64,000 nucleotides of DNA from UBA1672 sp965263215 (GCA_965263215.1 OZ253663.1:1860001-1924000), one strand, 5' to 3'; positions 1-9,500 are shown, counted from the first letter of the stretch. Program-made: numbers and translations. Notes: generated from the letters alone by a model not told the origin.

Positions 1-197
1 AACAAGTTCTATGTCGTCCATAACTCAACTTTGCATGGGTTTTATGTTGTTCATCATTTCTTCGATAAACACTTCAACGCTAAGAGTAGCAAAAAAAGCG
101 CACAGAAGAAACATAGCGGTTGTTGATGCCCCCCCTTTTTACCAAAGAAAAGTTAAGATTTGTTATAGATATGTCCACAGTTTTCCGTAAACATGAA

Positions 198-230
198 AAG
201 GCGCGTGACTTACGGAAAATCACGCGCCTT
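198..230 (-). terminator. Rho-independent terminator after glutamine synthetase
   Basis: An 11-bp perfect inverted repeat (198-208 with 220-230, arm AAGGCGCGTGA) encloses an 11-nt loop. On the minus strand the 3' arm runs into TTTT (199-196). It lies 28 bp beyond the stop of the minus-strand glutamine synthetase gene, which is where its terminator is expected. Seen directly; function inferred. Confidence 0.8.
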
Positions 231-258
231 AACAATAGAATTTCTTAGTTTTTAAGTA

Positions 259-1374
259 TTATTCAGCAGCGACAGCAAACTTACTCTCTTTACGTGGCCA
301 CTGTCTGAATTGCATAACAGACTCATCAACACCACATACGGTCGCACACAATCTTGCCGAAACCAAGTATGGGTCAGCATTCGCGCCCGGACGACGATCT
401 TCAAAATAACCATAGCCTTTTTGCGCTACAAGCTGAGGAATACGGATAGAACATCCACGGTCAGCGGTGCCGACCTTAAATGTGTTGATATCACACGTTT
501 CATGACTACCTGTTAGACGACGATCATTCGCATAACCATAAATCTTAACGTGCTCATCATGCTTTTCACCCAAAGCTTTAACAGCCGCATCAATCGCCTC
601 TTTACCTTTGGCCTTGTCGCGTGTGTCTTTGGTTGAGAAGTTTGTGTGCATACCCGCACCATTCCAGTCACCTGAAATCGGCTTATTATGCGTTGAAATC
701 GTCACGCCGTAATCTTCCGCAATACGGTATAGCAACCAACGCCCAAACCATGTGTGATCAGAAGCAGTCAAAACATCGTTTGCCTCTTTTGCATCACCGC
801 GGAACCCGATTTGGAATTCCCACTGACCCGGCATAACTTCAGCGTTAATACCATAGAATAACAGACCAATATCAAGACAAGCTTGTGCATGCTCTTCTAC
901 GATTTCACGACCATAGGCTTCGTCTGCACCAACACCGCAATAATACGGGCCTTGTGGTCCGGGGAAACCTTGCTCAGGCCAACCGAGAGGCTGACGGCCT
1001 TTAAACATTGTATATTCCTGTTCAAATCCCGCCCATGGCTCCTGTGCACCGGCACCAGCATCCAAAACAGCACGCAACTGCGCGCGTGAATTTGATTCGT
1101 GAGGCGTTTCGCCATCAGGATTATAAACTTCTGCCATAACAAGATAGTTACCTTCACCGCGGATTGGGTCAGCAACAAAACTAACAGGCTTTAAGATGCA
1201 ATCAGAATCATCACCAGTGGCTTGATTCGTTGATGATCCATCGAAACTCCAATCAGGAAAATCATCGATCGAGGGGCTTCCGCCAACGTCCACGACGCGG
1301 GCCTTGGATCGTAAATGGCGCGTAGGAACAGCACCATCAAGCCAAATATATTCGGCTAGGGTAAATTTAGACAT
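259..1374 (-). CDS. glnII: Type II (eukaryote-like) glutamine synthetase
   Basis: Makes glutamine from glutamate, ammonia and ATP in the cytosol. The 371-residue length fits the short type II family rather than the ~470-residue GlnA. Family motifs are present in order: the DGSSTNQATG beta-grasp segment near residue 45, the metal-binding GFEQEY near 116, EVMPGQWEFQIG near 178, NGAGMHTNFST near 238, the RLTGSHET signature near 285, RGCSIRIP near 307 and YFEDRRPGANADPY near 323. No adenylylation-site context is expected in this type. Start ATG at 1374 follows a GGAG Shine-Dalgarno. A strong terminator follows the gene and a 150-bp AT-rich gap precedes it, so it is probably monocistronic. Type II enzymes in alphaproteobacteria usually coexist with GlnA I; none is in this window. 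Confidence 0.95.
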   Translation of the reverse strand: MSKFTLAEYIWLDGAVPTRHLRSKARVVDVGGSPSIDDFPDWSFDGSSTNQATGDDSDCILKPVSFVADPIRGEGNYLVMAEVYNPDGETPHESNSRAQLRAVLDAGAGAQEPWAGFEQEYTMFKGRQPLGWPEQGFPGPQGPYYCGVGADEAYGREIVEEHAQACLDIGLLFYGINAEVMPGQWEFQIGFRGDAKEANDVLTASDHTWFGRWLLYRIAEDYGVTISTHNKPISGDWNGAGMHTNFSTKDTRDKAKGKEAIDAAVKALGEKHDEHVKIYGYANDRRLTGSHETCDINTFKVGTADRGCSIRIPQLVAQKGYGYFEDRRPGANADPYLVSARLCATVCGVDESVMQFRQWPRKESKFAVAAE

Positions 1375-1524
1375 TTAAATCTCCATTGTTCAGTAGTTTT
1401 TTTATATGCGTCGCACAATTACATTTTTACGCCCGAAAATCAACCGTTTTCCGCGATACATAAGGCTTTTGTAATAAAAAGAATGATAACTATTTAAGAA
1501 TAAACACTTTTCGTATGATCAATA

Positions 1525-2748
1525 TTAAATCATTGGTTCATCCACATGGAGGTGATCTTTATATGTGCTGCCCGGATTAGCCTGCTCGTAATCAACACGC
1601 TCTATGTAAGCTTTGGCCACCAAAGAGGCAGCCTCTTCTATCTGATCACTGAGTTGTTCAACGGCATAAAGACCCGTCTGTTTTAACCGCGCCATTTGCT
1701 CATCCGAAGACAGAACAAAATTAGCATCCGGCCTGATATCTGCCGGCACATCTTCCATATTGATATCAAAGTTAAAGAAATGCTCCAACTGCCTTTGCCC
1801 ATGACGCAATGAATATTTGTGAACAGACTGCATAGACGAAGACACCAAAACATCCTTCATCGATAGCAAGCTGTTCTTCACGGCATCATCATAAGGAACA
1901 CCGGCGTTAAAATCACCTGTTCCCCAATGAAGATGAATAATTTTATGTGGTGTCCCGTACATTTGCTGGCTTCTTGTATTCATGATCAGGCATTTATCCT
2001 CATCTTGCGTCTCCGCGCCATACATGAATGTCGCCTCTGCAATCACAGGGATAGACGGATTATTCCACCCTGATTGCCCACCATCGATAACAACGATTCT
2101 GTCATCACGCATCGCATTGGTAAGCGGAACACCGGGAAGAAACGTTGTTGGCGACGCACTCCCCAAAGCGGCTTCCCATAAAATCCAGTTTTTACGCGCC
2201 GCATCATCCATATCATCAATTTCCGTAACCTCACCACGGGCAACGTGACTTTTTGCAAACATGGCATCCAAATTCGGATGAACTCTGGTCATCGTCAACA
2301 TGATGTCATCTTCAACATCAGACATACGCGTGTCTTTGCCGACAATTTCCTGCAAGGCTTCTTTTAAATGCTTATTACTGAATTTTGTCGTACCGAAAAT
2401 ACCGCCCAATAACTGCCGTGGATTGTTGAATAATTTACCAAAGGTGGATTCATGATGAGGGAGAATTTTGCCCGCATTTTCATCCATAAACTTACCTAAA
2501 TCAGCCGGAGAAGAAAAATAAGGATCACGGCCTTTTATTTTGCTCATCCCCACCGTTGAAAGCGCGCCAAAAGATGTGCCTGCAGAAAGTTGGAAAAGCT
2601 CATTATAACGAAGCCCTTCGGCAAGCTCTTCACGCCCGTTATCCGCGAGTTGCTTTTTAACTTCATCAAAAAACGCCTGCTTCAGTTCCACCGTCATACG
2701 ACCGTGCAAACCACCACCATGATTGGATTCTGTTATGATTTTCGCCAT
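1525..2748 (-). CDS. Patatin-like phospholipase family protein
   Basis: Probable lipid acyl hydrolase using the patatin Ser-Asp dyad. Seen: an oxyanion-hole glycine run (HGGGLHG, residues 10-16), the nucleophile elbow AGTSFGALS with Ser59, and the DGG box with Asp222 (IDGGQSGWNNPS). Numbering is from the ATG at 2748, preceded by AGGGTGA; a GTG two codons upstream is in frame but overlaps that ribosome site. The protein is about 407 residues with no signal peptide or membrane segment, so it is likely cytosolic or injected/exported by a non-Sec route. It sits downstream of the small secreted protein gene, on the same strand, 77 bp away. Substrate cannot be read from sequence. Confidence 0.85.
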   Translation of the reverse strand: MAKIITESNHGGGLHGRMTVELKQAFFDEVKKQLADNGREELAEGLRYNELFQLSAGTSFGALSTVGMSKIKGRDPYFSSPADLGKFMDENAGKILPHHESTFGKLFNNPRQLLGGIFGTTKFSNKHLKEALQEIVGKDTRMSDVEDDIMLTMTRVHPNLDAMFAKSHVARGEVTEIDDMDDAARKNWILWEAALGSASPTTFLPGVPLTNAMRDDRIVVIDGGQSGWNNPSIPVIAEATFMYGAETQDEDKCLIMNTRSQQMYGTPHKIIHLHWGTGDFNAGVPYDDAVKNSLLSMKDVLVSSSMQSVHKYSLRHGQRQLEHFFNFDINMEDVPADIRPDANFVLSSDEQMARLKQTGLYAVEQLSDQIEEAASLVAKAYIERVDYEQANPGSTYKDHLHVDEPMI

Positions 2749-2825
2749 GTTCACCCTGAATTTTTATTCTTATTTTTCTTTGGGCGATTATAGATAAAAA
2801 GCTTAAGGGATGCAAATAATCCGCA

Positions 2826-3422
2826 CTATTTTTGCGGATATGCCGCGAAATGAAGCGCGAGGGGTTCGCTATACTGTCTGACGACATTTTGATCTTCAAC
2901 AGTCACTTCACTGAATGATTGGAGCATATCAAGAACACCTTGCATTTTCTTGCCCATCTCAGGGTTCATCTTGCTCATTTGAATTAAAGGTGCGGCGCGC
3001 TCAGACATTTCCTTAAAGTCACGGCCATTACCATCGGAACGCGTTGTGTAAAACGTCAATATGATGCGATCTGCCATCTTCGCCCATTGCTCAGGGCTCT
3101 TATAGACATATTCTTCGTTTTGCTGAAATGTCGTGATAATATCACTCGTGCGCTTGTAATATTCAGGATGATTTTCCTTCAGATTCTCCATAGCCTTTAA
3201 GTGCGAAGGCGCGTTTTTCGCTGTCATACTCATAACTTGTACTTCAAAGAAATGCGGAATATTTTTTTGACGCATCTCTTCCGCCAGCGGCTTTAAACTT
3301 TCGGAAGAATTAATAAATGCACTAACGTCGGTACTCAGAAGCTTATCTTCCGCTGCATGAATATCTGCAGAATTAAAAGACAGAACAAACAGCCCTATAA
3401 ATAAAATACGGAAAAGTTTCAT
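2826..3422 (-). CDS. Small secreted helical protein of unknown function
   Basis: A 198-residue protein with a clear Sec signal peptide (basic KLFR start, hydrophobic ILFIGLFVLSF core, probable cleavage after HAA near residue 24). The mature part is charged, largely helical, cysteine-free, and starts with a segment on residues ~30-60 rich in Ser/Glu. I do not recognise the family. Its stop lies 22 bp... more precisely the gene begins only 22 bp after the rpoD stop, so it may be read through from the rpoD transcript. Probably periplasmic; no catalytic motif seen. Confidence 0.75.
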   Translation of the reverse strand: MKLFRILFIGLFVLSFNSADIHAAEDKLLSTDVSAFINSSESLKPLAEEMRQKNIPHFFEVQVMSMTAKNAPSHLKAMENLKENHPEYYKRTSDIITTFQQNEEYVYKSPEQWAKMADRIILTFYTTRSDGNGRDFKEMSERAAPLIQMSKMNPEMGKKMQGVLDMLQSFSEVTVEDQNVVRQYSEPLALHFAAYPQK

Positions 3423-3444
3423 GTCACTGTACCTCGCGCTGATG

Positions 3445-5433
3445 TTAATTATCCAAAAAGCTACGCAGTTTTCTTGATCGACTTGGGTGTTTTAGCTTAC
3501 GCAATGCCTTCGCCTCAATCTGACGAATACGCTCACGCGTTACGTTAAATTGCTGCCCGACCTCCTCAAGCGTGTGATCAGTATTCATACCAATACCGAA
3601 ACGCATACGAAGAACGCGTTCCTCACGTGGCGTTAGTGATGCCAAAACCCGTGTCGTGGTTTCACGCAGGTTTGAATGAATAGCACTTTCCACCGGAAGG
3701 ATTGCATTTTTATCCTCGATGAAATCACCCAGAGATGAATCTTCCTCATCCCCAATCGGCGTTTCAAGAGAAACAGGTTCTTTTGCGATTTTCAATACCT
3801 TACGGACTTTGTCTAAAGGCATATGTAAACGCTCAGACAGCTCCTCAGGCGTTGGCTCGCGGCCAATCTCATGCATCATCTGACGAGATGTCCGCACGAG
3901 TTTGTTGATTGTCTCAATCATATGCACAGGAATACGAATTGTACGCGCCTGATCCGCGATAGAACGTGTAATAGCCTGCCTAATCCACCATGTAGCGTAA
4001 GTTGAGAATTTATAACCACGGCGATATTCGAATTTATCAACCGCCTTCATCAGGCCGATATTCCCCTCTTGAATAAGATCAAGGAATTGAAGCCCACGGT
4101 TGGTGTATTTTTTCGCGATAGAAATCACAAGACGTAAGTTTGCCTCAACCATTTCTTTTTTCGCGCGCGCCGCTTCTTTTTCACCTTTTTGAACAGTACC
4201 GACAATGCGGCGCCATTCTGATATAGGAAGCATCGCCTCTTCGGAAATCATCCCAATCTGATCACGCATTTTCTGAACCTGCTCACCGTGCTTTTCAACA
4301 AAGGCTTTCCACCCCTTGCCTTTAAGCCCTTGAACATGATCCAACCAAGCCGGGTCAAGCTCTGATCCATAATATTCCTTAAGGAAGGATTCGCGCTTCA
4401 CTTTGGTCGCCATCGCCAAGCGCATGATTTTACCTTCAATCGAAACAAGCTCGCGGTTGATGCTGTATAGGCGGTCAATCAACTGCTCGATACGCGCATT
4501 GTTCAGGTGAACTTCGTTCATGTGCGCGACCATCTCATCTTTCAGGTCGTTATATTTTTTATCTGACTTCTTCTCAGGCTCATCACCTTTCTGAAGTGCA
4601 TCAAGACGCGTCTGCTGAACCTTGCGCATCTTTTTGTATGTTTTTTCAATCTTACCAAAGACTTCAAAAACCTGCGGCGCAAGCTCTTCCTCCATGACAG
4701 ATAAAGACACATTGCCTTCATCTTCCTCCTCTTCATCGTTTGAATCATCATCAGATTTTTCATCATCTGAATCGTCATCACTTACCTCAGAATCATCTTC
4801 TTCGTCTTCGTCGTCATCTTCATTAACCGCCGTTGCGTCGACTTCGGGGCCTTTATACGTCGTATCAAGATCAATAACGTCACGAAGGAGAATATCGCCT
4901 TCTTGAAGGGCCTTATACCAAGCAATAATAGATTCAATGGCAAGCGGACTTTCACACATGCCACCGATCATCATCTCACGACCGGCCTCAATACGTTTAG
5001 CAATCGCGATCTCACCTTCACGAGAAAGCAACTCAACAGCGCCCATCTCACGCAAGTACATGCGCACAGGGTCATCAGTACGACCGGAATCATCATCCGC
5101 GATATTACCACCGGCTTCGTGGCCTTTATCGTCGTCCTTATCCTTTGCCTTTTCCTTTTCTGATTTCTTATCAGACTTAGCATCCGAATCGCCGTCATCA
5201 TCATTTTCGACCAACTGAACGCCCTTATCAGAGAGCATCGCCATCGCGTCTTCAATTTGCTCTGATGAAAACTCTTTTGCCGGCAAAGCCTTATTAAAGG
5301 CATCGTATGTCACGAAACCCTTCTCCCTACCATCTTTAACCAATTTATTGATGACCTCGGCCATAGAGCCTTTTTTCAGATCATCTTGATTATCATCATT
5401 TTGTTTATCACTCACAACAGCACTTCCAACCAT
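3445..5433 (-). CDS. rpoD: RNA polymerase primary sigma factor RpoD (sigma-70)
   Basis: Housekeeping sigma factor that recruits core RNA polymerase to -10/-35 promoters. Of 662 residues, region 1.1 occupies about the first 90; region 1.2 starts at DDPVRMYLREMG near 115; an extremely acidic Asp/Glu/Ser stretch spans about 200-244; the non-conserved region continues to ~420; region 2 carries VEANLRLVISIAKKY, LIQEGNIGLMKAVDKF and the -10 reading helix YATWWIRQAITR; region 4 ends with LEEVGQQFNVTRERIRQIE and a conserved FLDN tail. The region 1.1 end is followed by a Lys/Asp-rich linker. It lies 93 bp downstream of dnaG on the same strand, the usual macromolecular-synthesis arrangement. The acidic stretch is more extreme than usual but falls in the variable insert. 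Confidence 0.98.
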   Translation of the reverse strand: MVGSAVVSDKQNDDNQDDLKKGSMAEVINKLVKDGREKGFVTYDAFNKALPAKEFSSEQIEDAMAMLSDKGVQLVENDDDGDSDAKSDKKSEKEKAKDKDDDKGHEAGGNIADDDSGRTDDPVRMYLREMGAVELLSREGEIAIAKRIEAGREMMIGGMCESPLAIESIIAWYKALQEGDILLRDVIDLDTTYKGPEVDATAVNEDDDEDEEDDSEVSDDDSDDEKSDDDSNDEEEEDEGNVSLSVMEEELAPQVFEVFGKIEKTYKKMRKVQQTRLDALQKGDEPEKKSDKKYNDLKDEMVAHMNEVHLNNARIEQLIDRLYSINRELVSIEGKIMRLAMATKVKRESFLKEYYGSELDPAWLDHVQGLKGKGWKAFVEKHGEQVQKMRDQIGMISEEAMLPISEWRRIVGTVQKGEKEAARAKKEMVEANLRLVISIAKKYTNRGLQFLDLIQEGNIGLMKAVDKFEYRRGYKFSTYATWWIRQAITRSIADQARTIRIPVHMIETINKLVRTSRQMMHEIGREPTPEELSERLHMPLDKVRKVLKIAKEPVSLETPIGDEEDSSLGDFIEDKNAILPVESAIHSNLRETTTRVLASLTPREERVLRMRFGIGMNTDHTLEEVGQQFNVTRERIRQIEAKALRKLKHPSRSRKLRSFLDN

Positions 5434-5526
5434 AGTAAAAACCTATTTTACAATTCACTAAAGATAATTTCTTATCCATATATTCCAAAGCATCACAACG
5501 CACTTGCCTACACGATCCAACAAAAA

Positions 5527-7362
5527 TCAGGCTTCCCCTTCATTCGTCTTCAACGACAATAGCGACCTTAATTTGTCTTCCTCTTTTTCATCGGAGTCAA
5601 AATAAGCTCGTTTCCATCCATTTTGTATTTCTTCATCCAGTCCTGCACTATAACAATCATTCCAATATCCGAGCCAATCGCTCTGTATATTCTCTTTATT
5701 CGCGGACGGAGAACAAAAAGATGCGTGAACATATACAGATTCGTTGCAAATGTCACCAGTTTCTTGGAAAAAACCTGCTTTTTCAAGATGATCTGCCAAA
5801 TCTTTATGTTCTGCATCGTCCTTATCGCACAAATAAGCAATAACATTCTGACGCAACGCGTCAAGGCGCATATCGGACAGAACCATCATAGAGAGTTTTT
5901 CTTCAACAGATTCAAAGATATGCGGATGATTGATAACCGCCGCAAGCAAAACTTTAGAAAAGAGCCTCTGCTTTTGTTTTCTGGGGGCTTGCGGCTTAAC
6001 GCGTATTCTATTCGGCCGATTGTTATTTGCGTTTTTATACCCAAATGGCTGTCTGGGGTAGAATTCTTTTGATATTCGCGCCCGTAATTCTGATTGATAA
6101 AAATTCTGAACATCTCTGTTGCCGATTTTGGCAATCTCATTTTCCAGTTGTTTTTTTATGCCTGCCTTCATATCGGGTGTTTTGATATTACGTCCTTGCG
6201 TATGGCTTACCCATAAAAAATCAAAAAGAGATACGGCGCGATCAATAATTTTTCTGAATCCTGCCACGCCGGATGACTTAATCAAGCTGTCAGGGTCCTC
6301 GCCATCGGGCATAAACGCAAAACTAACGCTGGCACCAGGTTCCAACAATGGCAACACGCGCTCGGCTATACGCCCCGCGGCCTTTCGGCCTGCATTATCA
6401 CCATCAAAACATAAAACAGGGATTTTAGAATCATCCATGATCATTTGCCACATCGCCATGATCTGTTCCTCTGTGACTGCAGTTCCCATCGGCGCCAGTG
6501 CACCTTCAAAGCCCGCTTGAGCACAAGCAATAACGTCCAGATACCCCTCAACGAGGATCAAAGGCTTCCCGTCCGCGGCGGCGCGCCTTGCCGTTGGTTC
6601 ACCGTAGAGCATTTTTCCTTTGTGGAACAAAGGCGTTTCAGATGAGTTGATATATTTCGGTGGTGTAAAGTCACCGCGCTGCGGCGGCCTCATATGTTCA
6701 GGCAACACACGTCCACCAAAGGCAACGGTTCGACCACGACGATCCGGCACAGGAAACATGATACGATCACGGAAAAACGCATACGGGTCACCACCGCGGG
6801 TTGAGGGCTTCAACACGCCCGCAGAAATCATTTCTTTCTCTGTATAATCCTTAGACAGCAGAAATTTACGTAATGCCTGTGCATCCTCAGGTGCAAAGCC
6901 TATACGAAATTTATGAATCGTTTCCTTTGAAATACCACGGTCAAGCAAATACCCAAGTGCATCACTATTTCGTGTATCTTGTAAGTATTCTTCAAAAAAG
7001 ACGGTCGCGTCTTCCATCAGATCATATAAATCTTTTGCCTTTTTGGCCGCCGCGGCTTGTTGCGGTGACTGTTTAGGCACTTGCATACCAGCCTCAGCCG
7101 CGAGTATTTCAACCGCATCCATAAAACCGATATTGTCATGTTCCTGAACGAACTTGATCACATCACCATGCGCCCCACAGCCAAAGCAATGGTAAAACTG
7201 CTTATCATCATTGATAGTAAAAGATGGGGTTTTCTCATGATGAAACGGACAGCAAGCCTTAAACTCTCGCCCTGCGCGCGTCACTTTCACACGTCTACCA
7301 ATTACTTCGGACAAAGTAACTCGGTTACGTAACTCATCAAAAAAGTGTGACCCTAACGACAT
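5527..7362 (-). CDS. dnaG: DNA primase DnaG
   Basis: Synthesises RNA primers at the replication fork. The 611-residue protein opens with the CHC2 zinc-binding domain: Cys38, His41, Cys59 and Cys62 in CPFHHEKTPSF and FYHCFGCGAHG. The catalytic TOPRIM part follows, with the EGYLDV glutamate near residue 268 and the FDGDNAGRKAA metal-binding box near 318. The C-terminal ~180 residues, which would bind the DnaB helicase, are weakly conserved as usual. The gene precedes rpoD on the same strand. Upstream there is a 391-bp gap that carries a possible small plus-strand gene and a terminator, so dnaG probably has its own promoter there. Confidence 0.97.
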   Translation of the reverse strand: MSLGSHFFDELRNRVTLSEVIGRRVKVTRAGREFKACCPFHHEKTPSFTINDDKQFYHCFGCGAHGDVIKFVQEHDNIGFMDAVEILAAEAGMQVPKQSPQQAAAAKKAKDLYDLMEDATVFFEEYLQDTRNSDALGYLLDRGISKETIHKFRIGFAPEDAQALRKFLLSKDYTEKEMISAGVLKPSTRGGDPYAFFRDRIMFPVPDRRGRTVAFGGRVLPEHMRPPQRGDFTPPKYINSSETPLFHKGKMLYGEPTARRAAADGKPLILVEGYLDVIACAQAGFEGALAPMGTAVTEEQIMAMWQMIMDDSKIPVLCFDGDNAGRKAAGRIAERVLPLLEPGASVSFAFMPDGEDPDSLIKSSGVAGFRKIIDRAVSLFDFLWVSHTQGRNIKTPDMKAGIKKQLENEIAKIGNRDVQNFYQSELRARISKEFYPRQPFGYKNANNNRPNRIRVKPQAPRKQKQRLFSKVLLAAVINHPHIFESVEEKLSMMVLSDMRLDALRQNVIAYLCDKDDAEHKDLADHLEKAGFFQETGDICNESVYVHASFCSPSANKENIQSDWLGYWNDCYSAGLDEEIQNGWKRAYFDSDEKEEDKLRSLLSLKTNEGEA

Positions 7363-7570
7363 GGTTTCACTTGTAACATAAAGGGCATATCAATAACCAT
7401 AACCATACTCTCAAACAGCGTTATTTTTTGTTTACGAAAAAAAATGCGCCTCAAATTTGCACTCAAACACAGAAATATGTACATTAGCCTTACAAAATAT
7501 ATAAACAATAGTGCTCAATTTAGTGATTTCATCATTAAATCAACGGGAACGATAAAAACGGGAAACGTAA

Positions 7571-7690
7571 ATGCCAGAGATTTTCAACAAAAACAAAAAA
7601 ATTCGCGTCATAGAATATGGAGAGAACTGCAGCTCTTTCCCATTATGGGACGTCATCAAAGAAAGAATCACGCATTTTTTCAAACGCTAA
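7571..7690 (+). CDS. Possible 39-residue small protein in the dnaG/yqeY gap
   Basis: The only sizeable gene-free gap of the window (7363-7753) holds an ATG ORF of 39 codons reading MPEIFNKNKKIRVIEYGENC and ending HFFKR. It is preceded by a near-repeat AACGGGAACG / AACGGGAAACG, whose second copy could serve as a weak ribosome site, and is followed 26 bp later by a plus-strand terminator. The rest of the gap is AT-rich and otherwise featureless. An overlapping longer frame (7444-7704) has poor residue composition. No family is recognised; it could equally be a non-coding RNA or a fortuitous frame. Confidence 0.35.
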   Translation: MPEIFNKNKKIRVIEYGENCSSFPLWDVIKERITHFFKR

Positions 7691-7716
7691 AACTTTTACT
7701 GTAATACGAATTCTTT

Positions 7717-7741
7717 AAAGCCTGAAAATATCAGGCTTTTT
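7717..7741 (+). terminator. Rho-independent terminator
   Basis: A 9-bp stem (7717-7725 AAAGCCTGA with 7731-7739) closes a 5-nt loop and is followed on the plus strand by TTTTT. On the minus strand the tail is only TTTAAAG, so it acts better for plus-strand transcription coming from the 7571-7690 region than for the yqeY gene that ends at 7754, though it may serve both. Confidence 0.7.
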
Positions 7742-7753
7742 CTACGCCTAGAA

Positions 7754-8242
7754 TCAAGCCAGCTTTTGCTTTGCAATCCCACCGGCTTTGCCCATATCAA
7801 CTTGCCCGGCATATTCTGTTTTTAAGACACCCATGATTTTACCCATGTCCTTAATGTCCTTCGCATCCATTTTTACAATCAGCCCGTCGATAATCTCGCC
7901 AACTTCCGAATCAGACAATTGCTTGGGCATAAAGTTACGGATGATTTCAATTTCCGCTTCCTCGCGCTCTGCCAAATCACATCGTCCTGCATCACTATAT
8001 GTCTTTGATGATTCCTGACGCTGCTTGATCATGGATTGAAGCATCAATAAAATGCCCGCATCATCCAGACCATCGGCCTTCCCTTTTTCGCGCTCTGCAA
8101 TGTCCCGATCTTTAAGCGCAGCAACGATTAGACGTATCGTAGAAAGCGCAATCGCGTCTTTGTTTTTCATCGCTTCTTTGAGAGCGGAATTAAATTCTGT
8201 GCGTTTATCCAATTTTTTTCCTTTTCTTTTGCTCCAAAACAT
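7754..8242 (-). CDS. GatB/YqeY domain protein
   Basis: A 162-residue member of the YqeY family, which resembles the tRNA-binding tail domain of the GatB amidotransferase subunit; its precise role is not established. Seen: the opening helix with a STIRLIVAALKDRDI segment, the central MLQSMIKQRQESSKTYSDAGR stretch split around residue 85, and the C-terminal MGKIMGVLKTEYAGQVDMG motif. An N-terminal Lys/Arg-rich extension of about 12 residues precedes the family start. It is divergent from carA (62 bp apart) and upstream of dnaG, the standard alphaproteobacterial order. Confidence 0.92.
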   Translation of the reverse strand: MFWSKRKGKKLDKRTEFNSALKEAMKNKDAIALSTIRLIVAALKDRDIAEREKGKADGLDDAGILLMLQSMIKQRQESSKTYSDAGRCDLAEREEAEIEIIRNFMPKQLSDSEVGEIIDGLIVKMDAKDIKDMGKIMGVLKTEYAGQVDMGKAGGIAKQKLA

Positions 8243-8304
8243 ATTAGGAACTGTGGTTCTAGCAGGTAGTTATAAAAAACCCAAATGCTGGAGCACAATG
8301 ATTA

Positions 8305-9477
8305 ATGTTTGATCTTTCTAATATAAACCGCCCTTCCAATGCAACCGCTGTTATTGTTTTATCCGATGGATCCGTCTTCTGGGGACGTGGTATCGGCGCA
8401 GAGGATAGCTCAATCGGCGAAATTTGTTTTAATACATCTATCACCGGATATCAGGAAATTTTGACTGACCCAAGTTACGCTGGTCAGATCATAACCTTCA
8501 CTTTCCCCCATATCGGTAATGTCGGAACCAATGAAGAAGATATTGAAACCACCAATCCGGCGGCACGCGGCCTGATTATTCGTGAAGATATCACAAACCC
8601 GTCAAACTGGCGTTCGGGAAAACATCTGGATGACTGGTTGAAGAATTATAACCTTGTCGGAATTTGTGGCATCGACACACGCGCCCTCACACGCCGCATC
8701 AGAGATAAAGGCGCACCAAATGGCGTTATCGCGCATAATCAAAAAGGTGAATTCGACCTAGAGGCCATGCTGAAACAAGCACAAGACTGGCACGGATTAG
8801 AAGGCGCGGACCTTGCAAAAGACGTGTCATGTACGCAGAGCTATAACTGGGACGAATCTCTGTGGTCGTTAAAAGATGGCTACGGTAAACAAGAAAATCC
8901 ATCCTACAAAGTCGTAGCGATGGATTTTGGTGCGAAACGAAATATTCTTCGTTGTTTGGCTTCTGTTGGCTGTGACGTCACCGTCGTGCCTGCAAATGCC
9001 ACGGTGGAAGACATCATGGCACACAAGCCTGACGGCGTGTTCTTATCCAATGGCCCGGGTGACCCTGCGGCGACAGGTGAATATGCTGTGCCCGTCATTC
9101 AGGAATTGATAAATAAAAATGTGCCTATTTTCGGGATTTGTCTGGGGCATCAACTGTTGGCGCTCGCTCTTGGGTGTAAAACACGCAAAATGCACTTAGG
9201 GCATCGCGGTGCAAACCAACCTGTAAAGGATGTCATGACCGGAAAAGTCGAAATAACATCACAAAACCATGGATTTGAAGTCATTGCGGACAGCTTCCCC
9301 GAAGGCGTTGAGGAATCACATATCAGCCTGTTTGACGGTTCAAATGAGGGGTTGTCGGTCAAAGGTAAGCCTGTGTTCTCAGTGCAGTATCACCCCGAAG
9401 CATCCCCCGGCCCACAAGACAGCCATTATTTATTTGAACGCTTCGTTGATAAAATCAAACAATCGAAAGCCGCGTAA
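8305..9477 (+). CDS. carA: Carbamoyl-phosphate synthase small (glutaminase) subunit
   Basis: Hydrolyses glutamine and passes ammonia to CarB for carbamoyl phosphate, the precursor of pyrimidines and arginine. The N-terminal CarA domain is followed by a class I glutamine amidotransferase domain with the nucleophile Cys279 in FGICLGHQ and the His363/Glu365 pair in YHPEASPG. Length (390 residues) is typical. GGAG lies about 11 nt before the ATG. carB starts 23 bp downstream with its own GGAGA site, so the two are co-transcribed and give a 1:1 complex. Upstream 62 bp are shared with the divergent yqeY gene. Confidence 0.98.
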   Translation: MFDLSNINRPSNATAVIVLSDGSVFWGRGIGAEDSSIGEICFNTSITGYQEILTDPSYAGQIITFTFPHIGNVGTNEEDIETTNPAARGLIIREDITNPSNWRSGKHLDDWLKNYNLVGICGIDTRALTRRIRDKGAPNGVIAHNQKGEFDLEAMLKQAQDWHGLEGADLAKDVSCTQSYNWDESLWSLKDGYGKQENPSYKVVAMDFGAKRNILRCLASVGCDVTVVPANATVEDIMAHKPDGVFLSNGPGDPAATGEYAVPVIQELINKNVPIFGICLGHQLLALALGCKTRKMHLGHRGANQPVKDVMTGKVEITSQNHGFEVIADSFPEGVEESHISLFDGSNEGLSVKGKPVFSVQYHPEASPGPQDSHYLFERFVDKIKQSKAA

Positions 9478-9500
9478 AGCCAACTGGAGAAAACGAGACT

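Noticed and set aside
1..197. Possible start of a minus-strand gene at 21 (reading MDDIELV off the window edge) and a 29-codon minus-strand frame starting near 115 with a hydrophobic beginning
   Set aside because: Only seven codons of the first are visible and its ribosome site is weak; the second stops after 29 codons. Neither can be supported.
4622..4906. Plus-strand serine-rich open frame opposite rpoD
   Set aside because: It is the complement of the Asp/Glu/Ser codons of the acidic insert of RpoD; composition is fully explained by the overlapping real gene.
8243..8304. Inverted repeat GAAC-TGTG-GTTC in the yqeY/carA divergent region considered as an operator
   Set aside because: A 4-bp arm is expected by chance; no second copy or known regulator box supports it.
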